NCBI GenBank assembly: GCA_013288945.1
Contig: JABDAZ010000006.1
Location: 1 to 64,000, forward strand
DNA length: 64,000 nt
Source: Bacteroidota bacterium
Lineage (GTDB): Bacteria > Bacteroidota > Bacteroidia > Chitinophagales > Chitinophagaceae
Reading direction: 5' to 3'
Program-made: the position numbers and the translations under genes
The notes under the pieces: generated by a model
Database searches by the model: none
Seen by the model: only the letters and a program-made list of their open reading frames with translations
What the model was told of the DNA's origin: nothing
Shown: piece after piece, positions 21,189 to 31,285 of the stretch
Layout: each line of letters starts with the position of its first letter
How positions within the stretch are numbered: the first letter of the stretch is position 1

Positions 21189-23528
21189 ATGAATGGTATG
21201 AAAAAATTAAGAAGGATTTTATTTGTAACTGTAATTACCGTTTTTATTATCGTTGCGGTTGTTATTATATTTATTTCCCCCATTACAAAATATTTAATTG
21301 AAAAATATGATGTGAAATATACCGGCAGGGAAATAACGCTCGACTGGGCTTACGTAAATCCTTTTACCGGTTATGTGCATTTTAAAAATCTAAAAGTTTA
21401 CGAATACAAAAGCGACAGCGTCTTTTTTTCAACAAAAGGTTTGAGCATTGATTTTGGAGTGAGGAAATTTTTCTACCATACGTTCGAGATAAAAAGCCTC
21501 ACATTGGATCATCCTTTTATAAAAATCATCCGCAACAAAAAGAAAATGAATCTGGATGATCTAATAGACAAATTTAGTTCCAACGATTCTACGCCTTCAA
21601 AACCATCACAAACAAAAGTTAACCTGCTTGATCTCAAAATTGTTGATGGCGAATTTCATTATGCTGATAAACAAATTCCTTTCAATTATTTTATTAAAGA
21701 AGTAAATATTGAAACGCCCGGAAGATATTGGAACCAGGATACGATTGAATTTAAATATTCTTTTTTATCCGGGCCAACAAAAGGCGCGATGGAAGGGCGC
21801 TTTAATATGAACCTGAAAACAAGTGATTATTTAATTGCAGATCGCATTACAAAATTTGATTTAAAACCGCTTGAACAATATGTAAAAGATCTCGCCAATT
21901 ATGGCAGCGCGCGCGCAAACCTTGATGCAGACTTATTGGCAAAAGGAAATTTTCATAATGCACAAAACCTTGTCGCATCCGGACATATTGCTATTAATGA
22001 TTTTCATTTGGGAAAAACGCCTGAAGACGATTACATGTCTTTTGAAAAACTCAAACTGGTTATTAATGAACTGAGCCCTATTCGCAATAAATATCTTTTT
22101 GATTCCATCTCGCTTATTCGCCCTTATGTAAAATATGAACGTTATGATAACAGCGATAATTTGGAAACTATGTTTGCAAAAAAAGGCGCAAGCACAAGTG
22201 GTGGAACTGGAAGTGCAGAAAAATTAAACATCCTGATCACCATTGGAAATTATATAAAAGATTTGTCGAATAATTTTTTTAGAAGTAATTATAAAGTAAA
22301 TAATCTCGCGCTGCTTAATGGCGATATAAAGTTTAATGATTTTTCTTTGAGTGAAGAATTTGCAACCGGTTTGCATGGTTTGGATATTGTTGCAGATTCT
22401 ATTAATAAAAACCACACGCGCGTAAATGTGTATTTAAAATCTGGCTTAAAACCTTATGGAAATATTTCTATAAAACTAAGCATCGACCCAAACGACAGTT
22501 CGTATTTCAATATCACGTACCATATTTTGAATGTGCCGATTTCAATGTTTAATCCATACACTGTTACGTACACATCTTTCCCGCTCGATCGCGGAAGCAT
22601 TGAAGTTGATGGCGCTTGGAATGTTTTGGGCGGCGTTATTGATAGTAAAAATCATTTAATAATTGCTGATCCACGGCCAACAAAAAGAGTGCGTGGAAAA
22701 GATAAAAAATGGATTCCGCTTCCATTGATTTTTGCATTCATTCGCGAACGTGGCGACGTGATTGATTATGAAATACCCATTACAGGAAATTTAAAAAATC
22801 CAAAATTTCATTATCATGATGTAATAATGGATTTGATAAAAAACATTTTTGTAAAACCAGCAACAACGCCTTATCGTTTTGATGTAAAAAATACAGAGAA
22901 AGTAATTGAAAAATCCTTGCAAATAAAATGGCCGATAATGGGCAGCACGCTTGTAAAAAACCAGGATAAATTTATGTCGGAAACGGCGGATTTTTTGGCG
23001 AGCAACAAGCAAGCTTCTATAACAATCCAACCATTTGAATATACTACAAAAGAAAAAGAATACATCACTTTTTTCGAGGCAAAAAAGAAATATTATAAGC
23101 TTATTAATCACATTAATGAAGACGCATTTTCTTCAAACGATTCTGTAACCGTTACCAAACTTGCTATACGCGATAAAGGTTTTATTGCTTACTTAAACAA
23201 ACAAATTCACGATACACTTTTGTTTACGTTGCAGGAAAAATGTACAAGGCTTGTTGGTGCAAAAGAAATTGCAAAAGAACTAAAACAACTACATCAAAAA
23301 AGGCAGGAAGTCTTTACATCTTATTTTAAAAAAGCGCAGGTTGAAAACCGCGTAAAAATGCAAGCTATTAAAACCACCATTCCGTTTGATGGATTTTCTT
23401 ACTTTGAAATCGGCTACCAGGGCGCATTGCCGGAACCGTTATTAAAAGCTTATAGAAAAATGAATGAACTCAACAAAGAAGATCCACGAAAGAAATTTCT
23501 TAAACAACATAAAAAAGCATTGCCTTAA
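21189..23528 (+). CDS. DUF748/AsmA-like large envelope protein
   Basis: N-terminal TM followed by ALTISWAYVNPFTG-type region (REITLDWAYVNPFTGYVHFKNLKVYE...LTLDHPFIKI). Confidence 0.7.
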   Translation: MNGMKKLRRILFVTVITVFIIVAVVIIFISPITKYLIEKYDVKYTGREITLDWAYVNPFTGYVHFKNLKVYEYKSDSVFFSTKGLSIDFGVRKFFYHTFEIKSLTLDHPFIKIIRNKKKMNLDDLIDKFSSNDSTPSKPSQTKVNLLDLKIVDGEFHYADKQIPFNYFIKEVNIETPGRYWNQDTIEFKYSFLSGPTKGAMEGRFNMNLKTSDYLIADRITKFDLKPLEQYVKDLANYGSARANLDADLLAKGNFHNAQNLVASGHIAINDFHLGKTPEDDYMSFEKLKLVINELSPIRNKYLFDSISLIRPYVKYERYDNSDNLETMFAKKGASTSGGTGSAEKLNILITIGNYIKDLSNNFFRSNYKVNNLALLNGDIKFNDFSLSEEFATGLHGLDIVADSINKNHTRVNVYLKSGLKPYGNISIKLSIDPNDSSYFNITYHILNVPISMFNPYTVTYTSFPLDRGSIEVDGAWNVLGGVIDSKNHLIIADPRPTKRVRGKDKKWIPLPLIFAFIRERGDVIDYEIPITGNLKNPKFHYHDVIMDLIKNIFVKPATTPYRFDVKNTEKVIEKSLQIKWPIMGSTLVKNQDKFMSETADFLASNKQASITIQPFEYTTKEKEYITFFEAKKKYYKLINHINEDAFSSNDSVTVTKLAIRDKGFIAYLNKQIHDTLLFTLQEKCTRLVGAKEIAKELKQLHQKRQEVFTSYFKKAQVENRVKMQAIKTTIPFDGFSYFEIGYQGALPEPLLKAYRKMNELNKEDPRKKFLKQHKKALP

Positions 23529-23571
23529 GTTTTATTAATGTTTGATGAATATTAATAACGATGAAAACAAA

Positions 23572-23627
23572 TTTATTAATAACCACGCCTGGATTTTTAT
23601 AAAAATCCGGGCGTGGTTATTAATAAA
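23572..23627. terminator. Very long near-perfect palindrome / bidirectional terminator
   Basis: 28-nt arms TTTATTAATAACCACGCCTGGATTTTTA / TAAAAATCCGGGCGTGGTTATTAATAAA with one G:T position. Confidence 0.75.
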
Positions 23628-23786
23628 ATAAATAAAAATTAAGAAAAACTTTTTATCGGCAACTTTTGTAATTTTATTAATGAACGATTGTTATTAATGT
23701 TTTCAAAATTGATTTTCTATAAAGTATATTTTTAGGAAATAGTTAATTGTGCAACTCCATATTTTTTGATTATTTAAATTGTCATA

Positions 23787-25151
23787 ATGAAAAAAATCTT
23801 CGCCGTTTTATTGCTCCAGTCTTTTTTATTTTATTATAGTTTTTGCCAGGTTACTTCAATTGCAAAAGATGAAAATAAAATTATAGATGGCCATCCTTCT
23901 TGGATAATGCAGGGAAATATTTACGAGGTAAATGTGCGCCAGTTTACACTGGAAGGAACTTTTAATGCATTTGCAAAACATCTTGATCGTATAAAAGAAA
24001 TGGGCGTTCAAACCATTTGGTTTATGCCAATTAATCCCATCAGCAAAACGGATAGAAAAGGTTCGCTCGGAAGTTATTATGCAGTGTCTGACTATACTTC
24101 CATTAACCCGGAATTTGGCACGCTGGAAGATTTTAAAAATATCGTTCAATTAATCCACAAAAAAGGAATGAAAGTTATTATCGACTGGGTGCCAAACCAC
24201 ACCGGCGCAGATAATAAATGGCTTACCGAACAACCGGATTTTTTTGTAAAAGACAGCAATGGAAAAGCTGCTGTTGCAGTTGATTGGGCAGACACTCGGC
24301 AATTGAATTATAAAAATAATGTGATGCAGGATAGCATGATTGCTGCAATGAAATATTGGATTACCAATACAGATATAGATGGCTTTCGCTGTGATGTTGC
24401 ATGGAATGTGCCTGCTGTTTTTTGGCGCAAATGTATTCCGCAATTAAAAAGCATGAAAAATATTTTTATGCTTGCAGAAGGCGACAGCGCTTATCTTCCT
24501 GAAAGTGGTTTTGATGCTGTGTATCCGTGGCGCATGTTTAAAATGATGATTAAAGTTGCCGCTGGAGAAAGGCCTGCATTTGCGTTGGATAGTATCAAGC
24601 GCGACTTTGATAATATTTATCCAGCCAACACTATCAAAATGTATTTCACCAGCAACCACGATGAAAATAGCTGGAACAAAGCAGACTATGGAGTTTTTCC
24701 CGGTGATGTGCATGCGCCTTTTGCAGTGTTTACGCAAACGATGGCTGGCAGCGTTCCTTTAATATATGGCGGACAGGAAGAACCTGTGCTCAGGGCAATT
24801 CAATTTTTTGATAAAGACCCAATGGTTTTTAATAAGCTTCAGCGGGCGGCATTTTATAAAACCTTGCTTAATCTCCGCAAAAGAAATATTGCGCTTTCTC
24901 CTGACGCATCGTTTAAAAAAGTGAATGCTGGAAATGATAAATTTGTTTATGCATTTGTAAGAGAAAAAGGAAATAAAAAAGTATTGGTTGTTCTTAATTT
25001 TTCTGATAAACCGCAACCAATTATTATTAACGACAAATCATTATTTGGCAACGCACAAAATGTTTTTAAGAACGAAAAAGAAATGATTTCAAATAAAGAA
25101 TGGAATTTGAAACCGTGGGGTTACGCAGTGTATGAATATGATTCCAACTAA
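23787..25151 (+). CDS. GH13 alpha-amylase-family glycosyl hydrolase
   Basis: VIIDWVPNHTG, DGFRCDVAWNVP, FTSNHDENSW conserved GH13 regions. Confidence 0.92.
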   Translation: MKKIFAVLLLQSFLFYYSFCQVTSIAKDENKIIDGHPSWIMQGNIYEVNVRQFTLEGTFNAFAKHLDRIKEMGVQTIWFMPINPISKTDRKGSLGSYYAVSDYTSINPEFGTLEDFKNIVQLIHKKGMKVIIDWVPNHTGADNKWLTEQPDFFVKDSNGKAAVAVDWADTRQLNYKNNVMQDSMIAAMKYWITNTDIDGFRCDVAWNVPAVFWRKCIPQLKSMKNIFMLAEGDSAYLPESGFDAVYPWRMFKMMIKVAAGERPAFALDSIKRDFDNIYPANTIKMYFTSNHDENSWNKADYGVFPGDVHAPFAVFTQTMAGSVPLIYGGQEEPVLRAIQFFDKDPMVFNKLQRAAFYKTLLNLRKRNIALSPDASFKKVNAGNDKFVYAFVREKGNKKVLVVLNFSDKPQPIIINDKSLFGNAQNVFKNEKEMISNKEWNLKPWGYAVYEYDSN

Positions 25152-25178
25152 TTTTATTAATAATGATTATTCAAATGA

Positions 25179-25211
25179 AAAAAGGTTTGTAAAACATTTA
25201 CAAACCTTTTT
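25179..25211. terminator. Intrinsic terminator hairpin after GH13 gene
   Basis: AAAAAGGTTTGTAAA-ACA-TTTACAAACCTTTTT. Confidence 0.7.
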
Positions 25212-25368
25212 AATGAATAAGCTATTATAACAAGGATCGTTAGAAAACAAAAGCGGGCTTATAATTCCGGCAATTTTAAAATTTTCTCAATCTTTATTAA
25301 TGCACTGCATACATGCGTTATTCACGCATGCTATATCGTATTAATAAACTATTACGAAGTAATTAAAA

Positions 25369-25758
25369 TTACTTCACATTTTTATTAACGATACCTGCAA
25401 GGTCAAACATAGAAACCTGTGTTTTACCACCAAACAAAACTTTTAATTTTGCATCTGCATTAATCATGCGTTTATTGGTTGCATCCTGCAATTTATATTT
25501 CTTTATATAAACCCAAATACTGCGGATAATTTCTGTTCTTGGAAGTGGTTTTGACCCGATAACTTCTGCCAATGCAGGAGTTGCAGTCAGCGGCGTCATA
25601 AATGCTGCATTAGGTTTGCGCGCCGATTTTTTCTTAGCAACTTTTTTAACCGCTTTTTTAGGTGCAGCCTTTTTTGGAGCAGCTTTTTTAGCAGGTGCTT
25701 TCTTAGCTATTTTTTTTGGGGCCGCTTTTTTCTTAGCAGCTTTTTTTGCCATCGCCAT
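25369..25758 (-). CDS. SWIB/MDM2-domain protein with histone H1-like Lys/Ala/Pro N-terminal tail
   Basis: Tail AKKAAKKKAAPKKIAKKAPAKKAAPKKAAPKK; SWIB core LAEVIGSKPLPRTEIIRSIWVYIKKYKLQDATNKRMINADAKLKVLFG. Confidence 0.92.
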   Translation of the reverse strand: MAMAKKAAKKKAAPKKIAKKAPAKKAAPKKAAPKKAVKKVAKKKSARKPNAAFMTPLTATPALAEVIGSKPLPRTEIIRSIWVYIKKYKLQDATNKRMINADAKLKVLFGGKTQVSMFDLAGIVNKNVK

Positions 25759-26055
25759 GTTGGTAAATTTTAGTTACTGCAATATCATTAAAACATTAAT
25801 TCAATTGCAAATTTTTTTTGCAGGTGGTGTTAATAACTGTGGCTGGCAATTTATAAAGTCAAAAAAAGCATAAAAATCTGATTAATAAACAACGATTCAA
25901 TCATTAATAATTATCAGGTTTTACGGGCATGTGCATGATTATTATTAACAGCTGAGAAATCTCCAATTTTCACATTTCTCCTGTGAAAACTGATAAAAAA
26001 TGTATTTATCTGGCATCATTTTTTATTCTTTTTTATTGAACTAAAAATTTTTTTT

Positions 26056-26517
26056 ATGAAAAATAATATAACGGGCCGGGTGGAAACAACCATTAATGCA
26101 CCGGTTTCAAAAGTTTGGGAAGCATTAACCAAACCAGAAATTATTAAGCAATATTTTTTTGGAACTGATACCGAAACAGACTGGAAAAAAGGAAGCCCGA
26201 TTATTTACAAGGGCGAATGGCAGGGAAAAAAATACCAGGATCACGGAACTATTCTTGATATTGAAAAAAACAAATTGATAAAATATAATTACTGGAGTTC
26301 CATGTCGGGCATTGAAGACAAACCTGAAAATTGGATGGTTCTTACTTACGAACTAAAAGAAAAAAATGATAAAGTAACCGTATCAATCAAACAGGAAAAT
26401 ATTGCAGACGAAAAAACAAAAACACATTCTGAAGAGAACTGGAAAAAAGTTTTGGAAGGATTAAAAAAAGTAGTCGAGAAACAAAATGAGAAACAAAAAA
26501 TGACTGCAAGTTTATAA
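26056..26517 (+). CDS. SRPBCC / AHSA1-like domain protein
   Basis: VETTINAPVSKVWEALTKPEIIKQYFFGTDTETDW...ENWKKVLEGLKKVVE. Confidence 0.88.
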   Translation: MKNNITGRVETTINAPVSKVWEALTKPEIIKQYFFGTDTETDWKKGSPIIYKGEWQGKKYQDHGTILDIEKNKLIKYNYWSSMSGIEDKPENWMVLTYELKEKNDKVTVSIKQENIADEKTKTHSEENWKKVLEGLKKVVEKQNEKQKMTASL

Positions 26518-26528
26518 TAATAAAAAGA

Positions 26529-26558
26529 AAATCACCTGTAAAATGCAGGTGATTTTTT
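26529..26558. terminator. Intrinsic terminator hairpin
   Basis: AAATCACCTG-TAAAATG-CAGGTGATTT then TTTT. Confidence 0.7.
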
Positions 26559-26641
26559 TATTAATACTAGTAAATATTTTAAACAAAAAATGCGCAAATC
26601 ATTTTTTATAATTTATTAATAGGAACTCGTTTATTAATAAT

Positions 26642-27970
26642 CTATTTTTTTGCAAACTGAATTCGCAAGATAATATTTGAAGCATCATCCGCAAGCAGCA
26701 TTGATCCATCTTTTAAAATGGCCATTCCAACTGGCCTTCCGAATACTTCTTTCTTTTCCGGATCGGAAATAAAACCTGTTACAAAATCTTCCATTTTACC
26801 AGCAGGCATTCCATTTTTAAATGGAACAAAAACTACTTTATAACCTGCAAGTTGCGATCTGTTCCATGAGCCATGCTGGCTTACGAACGCGCCATTTTTA
26901 TATTTGTCAGGAAACGACGTTCCGGTATAAAAAGTTAATCCCAGCGACGCCGTATGCGCACCAACTGCATAATCCGGAACGATTGCTTTACTCACCAAAT
27001 CCAGGCGCTGGCTGTCTTTCATTCGCGGATCTAAATGATTGCCGAAATAAGAATATGGCCATCCATAAAAGCCGCCATCTTTTACTGAAGTAATATAATC
27101 AGGCACAAGTTCATCACCCAATTCATCACGTTCATTAACTGCAGCCCACAACTTTTTTGTTTCAGGATTAATCGACAAACCCGCAGGGTTGCGCAAACCG
27201 GAAGCAACTATTTTTTCACCGCTTCCATCAAGGTTTACTTCCAGCACATCTGCGCGCCGTATTTCATTTGCAATTCCATGTTCGCCAACATTACTTCCTG
27301 AACCAACAGAAATATAAATTTTATCTTTTTTATCATTCAAAATAATATTGCGCGTCCAATGATTATTGTATCCGCCAGCAGGTAAGTCTACAATTTTTTT
27401 ACCTGCAGATTTTATGATTGTATCTCCCAAATGATAATCATATTCCATAAGCCCGTCGGTATTGGCAACGTAAAATTTATTACCGTTTGTTAATATTCCA
27501 AAAGGCTGGTTCAATCCTTCCAAAAAATTATATTTATGAAGCGGCGCACCATTAATGCCGCCTCGAAGCAATGTTATTCTATTCGCACTTTCACCAAGAT
27601 TTTGAGATTTTCCTGCGCGCACAAATTTGGCGGCAACTTTTTTTACACCTTTCAATTCTGTATTTGCTTCGGCAATAAATACATCACCATTTTCGGCTGC
27701 ATAAATAAAACGCGGGTTATAAAATCCATCAGCAAATTTGCTCACCTGGAAACCATCTGGCGCAACGGGCATTTTACCTGCTGGCCAGCCAATTACTTTG
27801 CAATATTCTTTTACTGATTTTGTTGCAAATGGCGCAGGCAGCGAATCATTATTATTAACCGAATTATTAATTTCGGTACTATCCATTGCAGGTTTATTTT
27901 TTGCAGAATTATCAGCATTATTTGCACAAGCAATAACCAGGAAAAAGAGAACGGCAGAAAAATATTTCAT
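26642..27970 (-). CDS. PQQ-dependent sugar (sorbosone-type) dehydrogenase-like lipoprotein
   Basis: GWPAGKMPVAPDGFQVSKFADGFYNPRFIYAAENGDVFIAE...GLRNPAGLSINPETKKLWAAVNERDELGDELVPDYIT. Confidence 0.82.
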   Translation of the reverse strand: MKYFSAVLFFLVIACANNADNSAKNKPAMDSTEINNSVNNNDSLPAPFATKSVKEYCKVIGWPAGKMPVAPDGFQVSKFADGFYNPRFIYAAENGDVFIAEANTELKGVKKVAAKFVRAGKSQNLGESANRITLLRGGINGAPLHKYNFLEGLNQPFGILTNGNKFYVANTDGLMEYDYHLGDTIIKSAGKKIVDLPAGGYNNHWTRNIILNDKKDKIYISVGSGSNVGEHGIANEIRRADVLEVNLDGSGEKIVASGLRNPAGLSINPETKKLWAAVNERDELGDELVPDYITSVKDGGFYGWPYSYFGNHLDPRMKDSQRLDLVSKAIVPDYAVGAHTASLGLTFYTGTSFPDKYKNGAFVSQHGSWNRSQLAGYKVVFVPFKNGMPAGKMEDFVTGFISDPEKKEVFGRPVGMAILKDGSMLLADDASNIILRIQFAKK

Positions 27971-28228
27971 GTAAATTTTTTGTTTAGTTAATTCAAAATA
28001 TCTGCCATGATTTATTAATACATGAATTATTATTTAATCAGAAAGGCGATTAATAAGATGTGGAATATTAACTACAATTTTTTCATGAAAAATATTTTCT
28101 TATAAAAATTTACAAGCATTAATAGAAAAGATACAAATCAAAAAAATCATTTTTAAAATCAGATTGAAACATTAATAAAACATGCTCATTATAAATTGTT
28201 ATTACATTTACAACACAAATAATTTTAT

Positions 28229-30259
28229 ATGCAAAAACGATTGCTCTTCTTTTACTTTTTACTTTTTAATTTTTATTTATTATCAGCACAAGATGCATGG
28301 AAAATAAGCGCTGATAAAATTGATCCGTCAACTTATTATGGCGTTACAGTTGCGAATGGAATGATTGGAATTGTTTCTTCACCAGAACCTTTTAAAGTAA
28401 AAGATGTAGTACTTGCCGGTGCATATGATTTATACGGAAGAGGCCGCGTGAGTAATTTTCTACGCAGCTTCAATCTGCTAAACATGAAGCTGAGCGTGGA
28501 TGACAGGGAAATTTCTGCAAGAGATATTTCAAACATGAAACAAGAGTTGGATATGCGCCACGCCAATTTTACAACATCGTTCGACTATGGCGATAAGGCA
28601 ACAATTGCTTACACATATTATTCATTAAGGCAATTGCCTTTTACCGTATTAATGGATGTTTCCATCACTGCAAAAAAAGATATTTCTATAATTGGTTCAA
28701 GCGTTATGGAAGCGCCGGACGCATTAAAAGATGTACAAAATTATTACAACGAAATTGACAGACCGCATACATTAATAAGCTTATTAACTTCTTCTGCAAA
28801 AAGCCCGACAGGAAAATTATTAATGTGCGCATCAACTACTTTTTTATTTGTTGAACCACACGGACAAGAACCACGCGTGATACATGAAATGTGGGACAAT
28901 AATATGCACCTGATGAAATTTAGTAAGAAGATTAAAGCCGGCGAAACATATCATTTTTCTATTGCCGGTTCTTCAATAACATCTGCGCATCATGATGATC
29001 CGTTAAACGAAGCGGAGCGCTTAACCATCTTTGCGAAATTGCAAGGTCGTGATCGTTTAATCATGTTTCATAATAAAGCGTGGGATGAATTGTGGAAGAG
29101 CGATATTATTATTGATGGCGATGCACAATCGCAGCAAGATGTGCACAGCATGTTATATCATATGTATTCTTTTGTTCGCGAAGGAACAGCGCAAAGCCCG
29201 TCGCCAATGGGTTTGAGCGGATTGGGTTATAACGGCCATGTTTTTTGGGATGCAGATTTATGGATGTATCCTGCAATGCTTGTGCTGCATCCTGAACTTG
29301 GAAAAGCATTTGTAGATTATCGTTTTGACAGATTGGAAGCTGCGAAAAAAAATGCTTTTGCAAATGGTTATAAAGGCGCAATGTACCCTTGGGAAAGTGC
29401 CGGAACCGGCGTTGAAGAAACACCAGTGTGGGCATTAAGCGGCCCGTTTGAACATCATATTACTGCCGATGTTGCACTTGCCGCATGGACTTATTATTGT
29501 GCAACGCAGGATAAAAACTGGCTGCGCGAAAAAGGTTATCCGATACTTTCTGCCACGGCAGATTTCTGGGCTTCTCGTGTGGAAAGAAATGGTGCGGGTC
29601 ATTATGATATAAAAAATGTTGTTGCAGCAGATGAGTGGGCAGAGAATGTAGATAATAATGCATTTACAAATGCTGCTGCAAAAGCCAATTTGCAAAATGC
29701 CACGGAAGCCGCGAATCTATTGGGTTTGCAGCCCGATGCAGATTGGATGAATGTTGCGAATAATATTCCCATTATAAAATTTGCTGATGGTGTTACCAAA
29801 GAATTTGAAGCATATAATGGTGAAGGCATCAAACAGGCTGATGTAAATTTATTGGCTTATCCGTTAAAAGAAATTACAGATCAAAAACAAATAAAAAAAG
29901 ATTTGAGTTATTATGAAACACGCGTACCGAATGAAGGAACGCCAGCAATGACGCAAGCTGTTTTTGCATTGTTATATGCGCGCCTCGGTGATGGTGAAAA
30001 AGCGTTTCATTTTTTTAAAGACGCATACATGCCAAATCTTAATCCGCCATTTCGTGTAATTGCAGAAACAAAAGGCGGGACAAATCCATATTTTGCAACT
30101 GGCGCGGGCGGTATTTTACAAAGTTTATTAATGGGTTTCGGTGGCTTGGAAATTACACCAAAAGGCATTGTTCAAATTAAATCAAAACTGCCGGCAAGTT
30201 GGAAAAGCTTAACACTTACGGGCATCGGTGTTGAAAAGAAAACGTATAGTGTAAAATAA
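28229..30259 (+). CDS. GH65-family glycoside hydrolase/phosphorylase
   Basis: VFWDADLWMYPAMLVLHPELGKAFVDYRFDRLEAAKKNAFANGYKGAMYPWESAGTGVEETP region. Confidence 0.87.
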   Translation: MQKRLLFFYFLLFNFYLLSAQDAWKISADKIDPSTYYGVTVANGMIGIVSSPEPFKVKDVVLAGAYDLYGRGRVSNFLRSFNLLNMKLSVDDREISARDISNMKQELDMRHANFTTSFDYGDKATIAYTYYSLRQLPFTVLMDVSITAKKDISIIGSSVMEAPDALKDVQNYYNEIDRPHTLISLLTSSAKSPTGKLLMCASTTFLFVEPHGQEPRVIHEMWDNNMHLMKFSKKIKAGETYHFSIAGSSITSAHHDDPLNEAERLTIFAKLQGRDRLIMFHNKAWDELWKSDIIIDGDAQSQQDVHSMLYHMYSFVREGTAQSPSPMGLSGLGYNGHVFWDADLWMYPAMLVLHPELGKAFVDYRFDRLEAAKKNAFANGYKGAMYPWESAGTGVEETPVWALSGPFEHHITADVALAAWTYYCATQDKNWLREKGYPILSATADFWASRVERNGAGHYDIKNVVAADEWAENVDNNAFTNAAAKANLQNATEAANLLGLQPDADWMNVANNIPIIKFADGVTKEFEAYNGEGIKQADVNLLAYPLKEITDQKQIKKDLSYYETRVPNEGTPAMTQAVFALLYARLGDGEKAFHFFKDAYMPNLNPPFRVIAETKGGTNPYFATGAGGILQSLLMGFGGLEITPKGIVQIKSKLPASWKSLTLTGIGVEKKTYSVK

Positions 30260-30340
30260 ATTATTTTGCATTTTTCAAACCTTTTAATAGTTAAACAAAA
30301 AATGTAAATTTAAATAAACAATATATCAGGTCTGGAATGC

Positions 30341-30582
30341 AAAGAAAAACTGAACAAGTATATTGATACTGCAGATGAAAAAAATAAATCAACTACTCGA
30401 AAAATATAATGCAACAAGCAAGCAACTATATTATTAGAGTTTTGTTAATAATCAAAAATTATCCGTGATGCAAACTTAAAAATTTTTCTTTTTTGATTAT
30501 TTATGAAATAGAAGGTGAATCAGTAATTATTTATACGCTTCCAAATATTAATAAGCATCAGAATAAAAAATTTAGAAAATGA
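30341..30582 (+). pseudogene. Decayed type II toxin-antitoxin remnant (antitoxin N-terminus plus RelE/ParE-like toxin C-terminus)
   Basis: KEKLNKYIDTADEKNKSTTRKI* then frameshifted IRDANLKIF / FLIIYEIEGESVIIYTLPNINKHQNKKFRK*. Confidence 0.45.
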
Positions 30583-30629
30583 CGAAAAAATTTACACTAA
30601 ATGAATAATAAATATTAATTTGCCAATTC

Positions 30630-31190
30630 TTGAAAAAAGTTGCGTCCATATTACTTCTTGGAATATTAATCTTTAACTGGGTTGGTTTCCGGTTTTTTTC
30701 TTCTTACATGGAGCAAAAAGCAAATGTGCAACTTGAAGCACAGCTGGATGATAACAACTACAATGATGCAGATCTTATTTCTATAAAAGTTCCTGCGGAG
30801 CATGTTTCTTCTTATGCAAATTCAAAACAGTTTGAACGCGTTGACGGACAGGTTGAAGTAAAAGGCGTTCAATATAAATATGTAAAAATCCGCCACTTTA
30901 ATGATTCGCTGGAATTGTTGTGCATCCCGAATTTGCAGGCGATGAAAGTTCAAAATGCAAAAGATGATTTTTTTAAATTAGTTAATGATTTGCAGCATAC
31001 CGGCCAAAGCAAAAAAGGCGATAACCATGCTGCTTTTGCTAAAAGTTTTTCTACAGACAATTATACAATTCAGGAACTTTTCAAGTTCGTAAATTATTCT
31101 ATTGCCATTTCACCAAAGTCCTTTTGCTACACAGCAAATCTTACAAACACGTTTTCCCTCACAGCGGAACAACCTCCCGAACACTGCTGA
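30630..31190 (+). CDS. Hypothetical protein with N-terminal TM segment (TTG start)
   Basis: ORF beginning TTG AAA AAA GTT; MKKVASILLLGILIFNWVGFRFF. Confidence 0.6.
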   Translation: MKKVASILLLGILIFNWVGFRFFSSYMEQKANVQLEAQLDDNNYNDADLISIKVPAEHVSSYANSKQFERVDGQVEVKGVQYKYVKIRHFNDSLELLCIPNLQAMKVQNAKDDFFKLVNDLQHTGQSKKGDNHAAFAKSFSTDNYTIQELFKFVNYSIAISPKSFCYTANLTNTFSLTAEQPPEHC

Positions 31191-31285
31191 TTTTCCATTT
31201 TCACAACAGTAATTAGCCTGTTATTAATCATTTCAATTTATTAAAAAGAAATGATTGGCGTTGTTAGCATTAACTCAATTTTATT

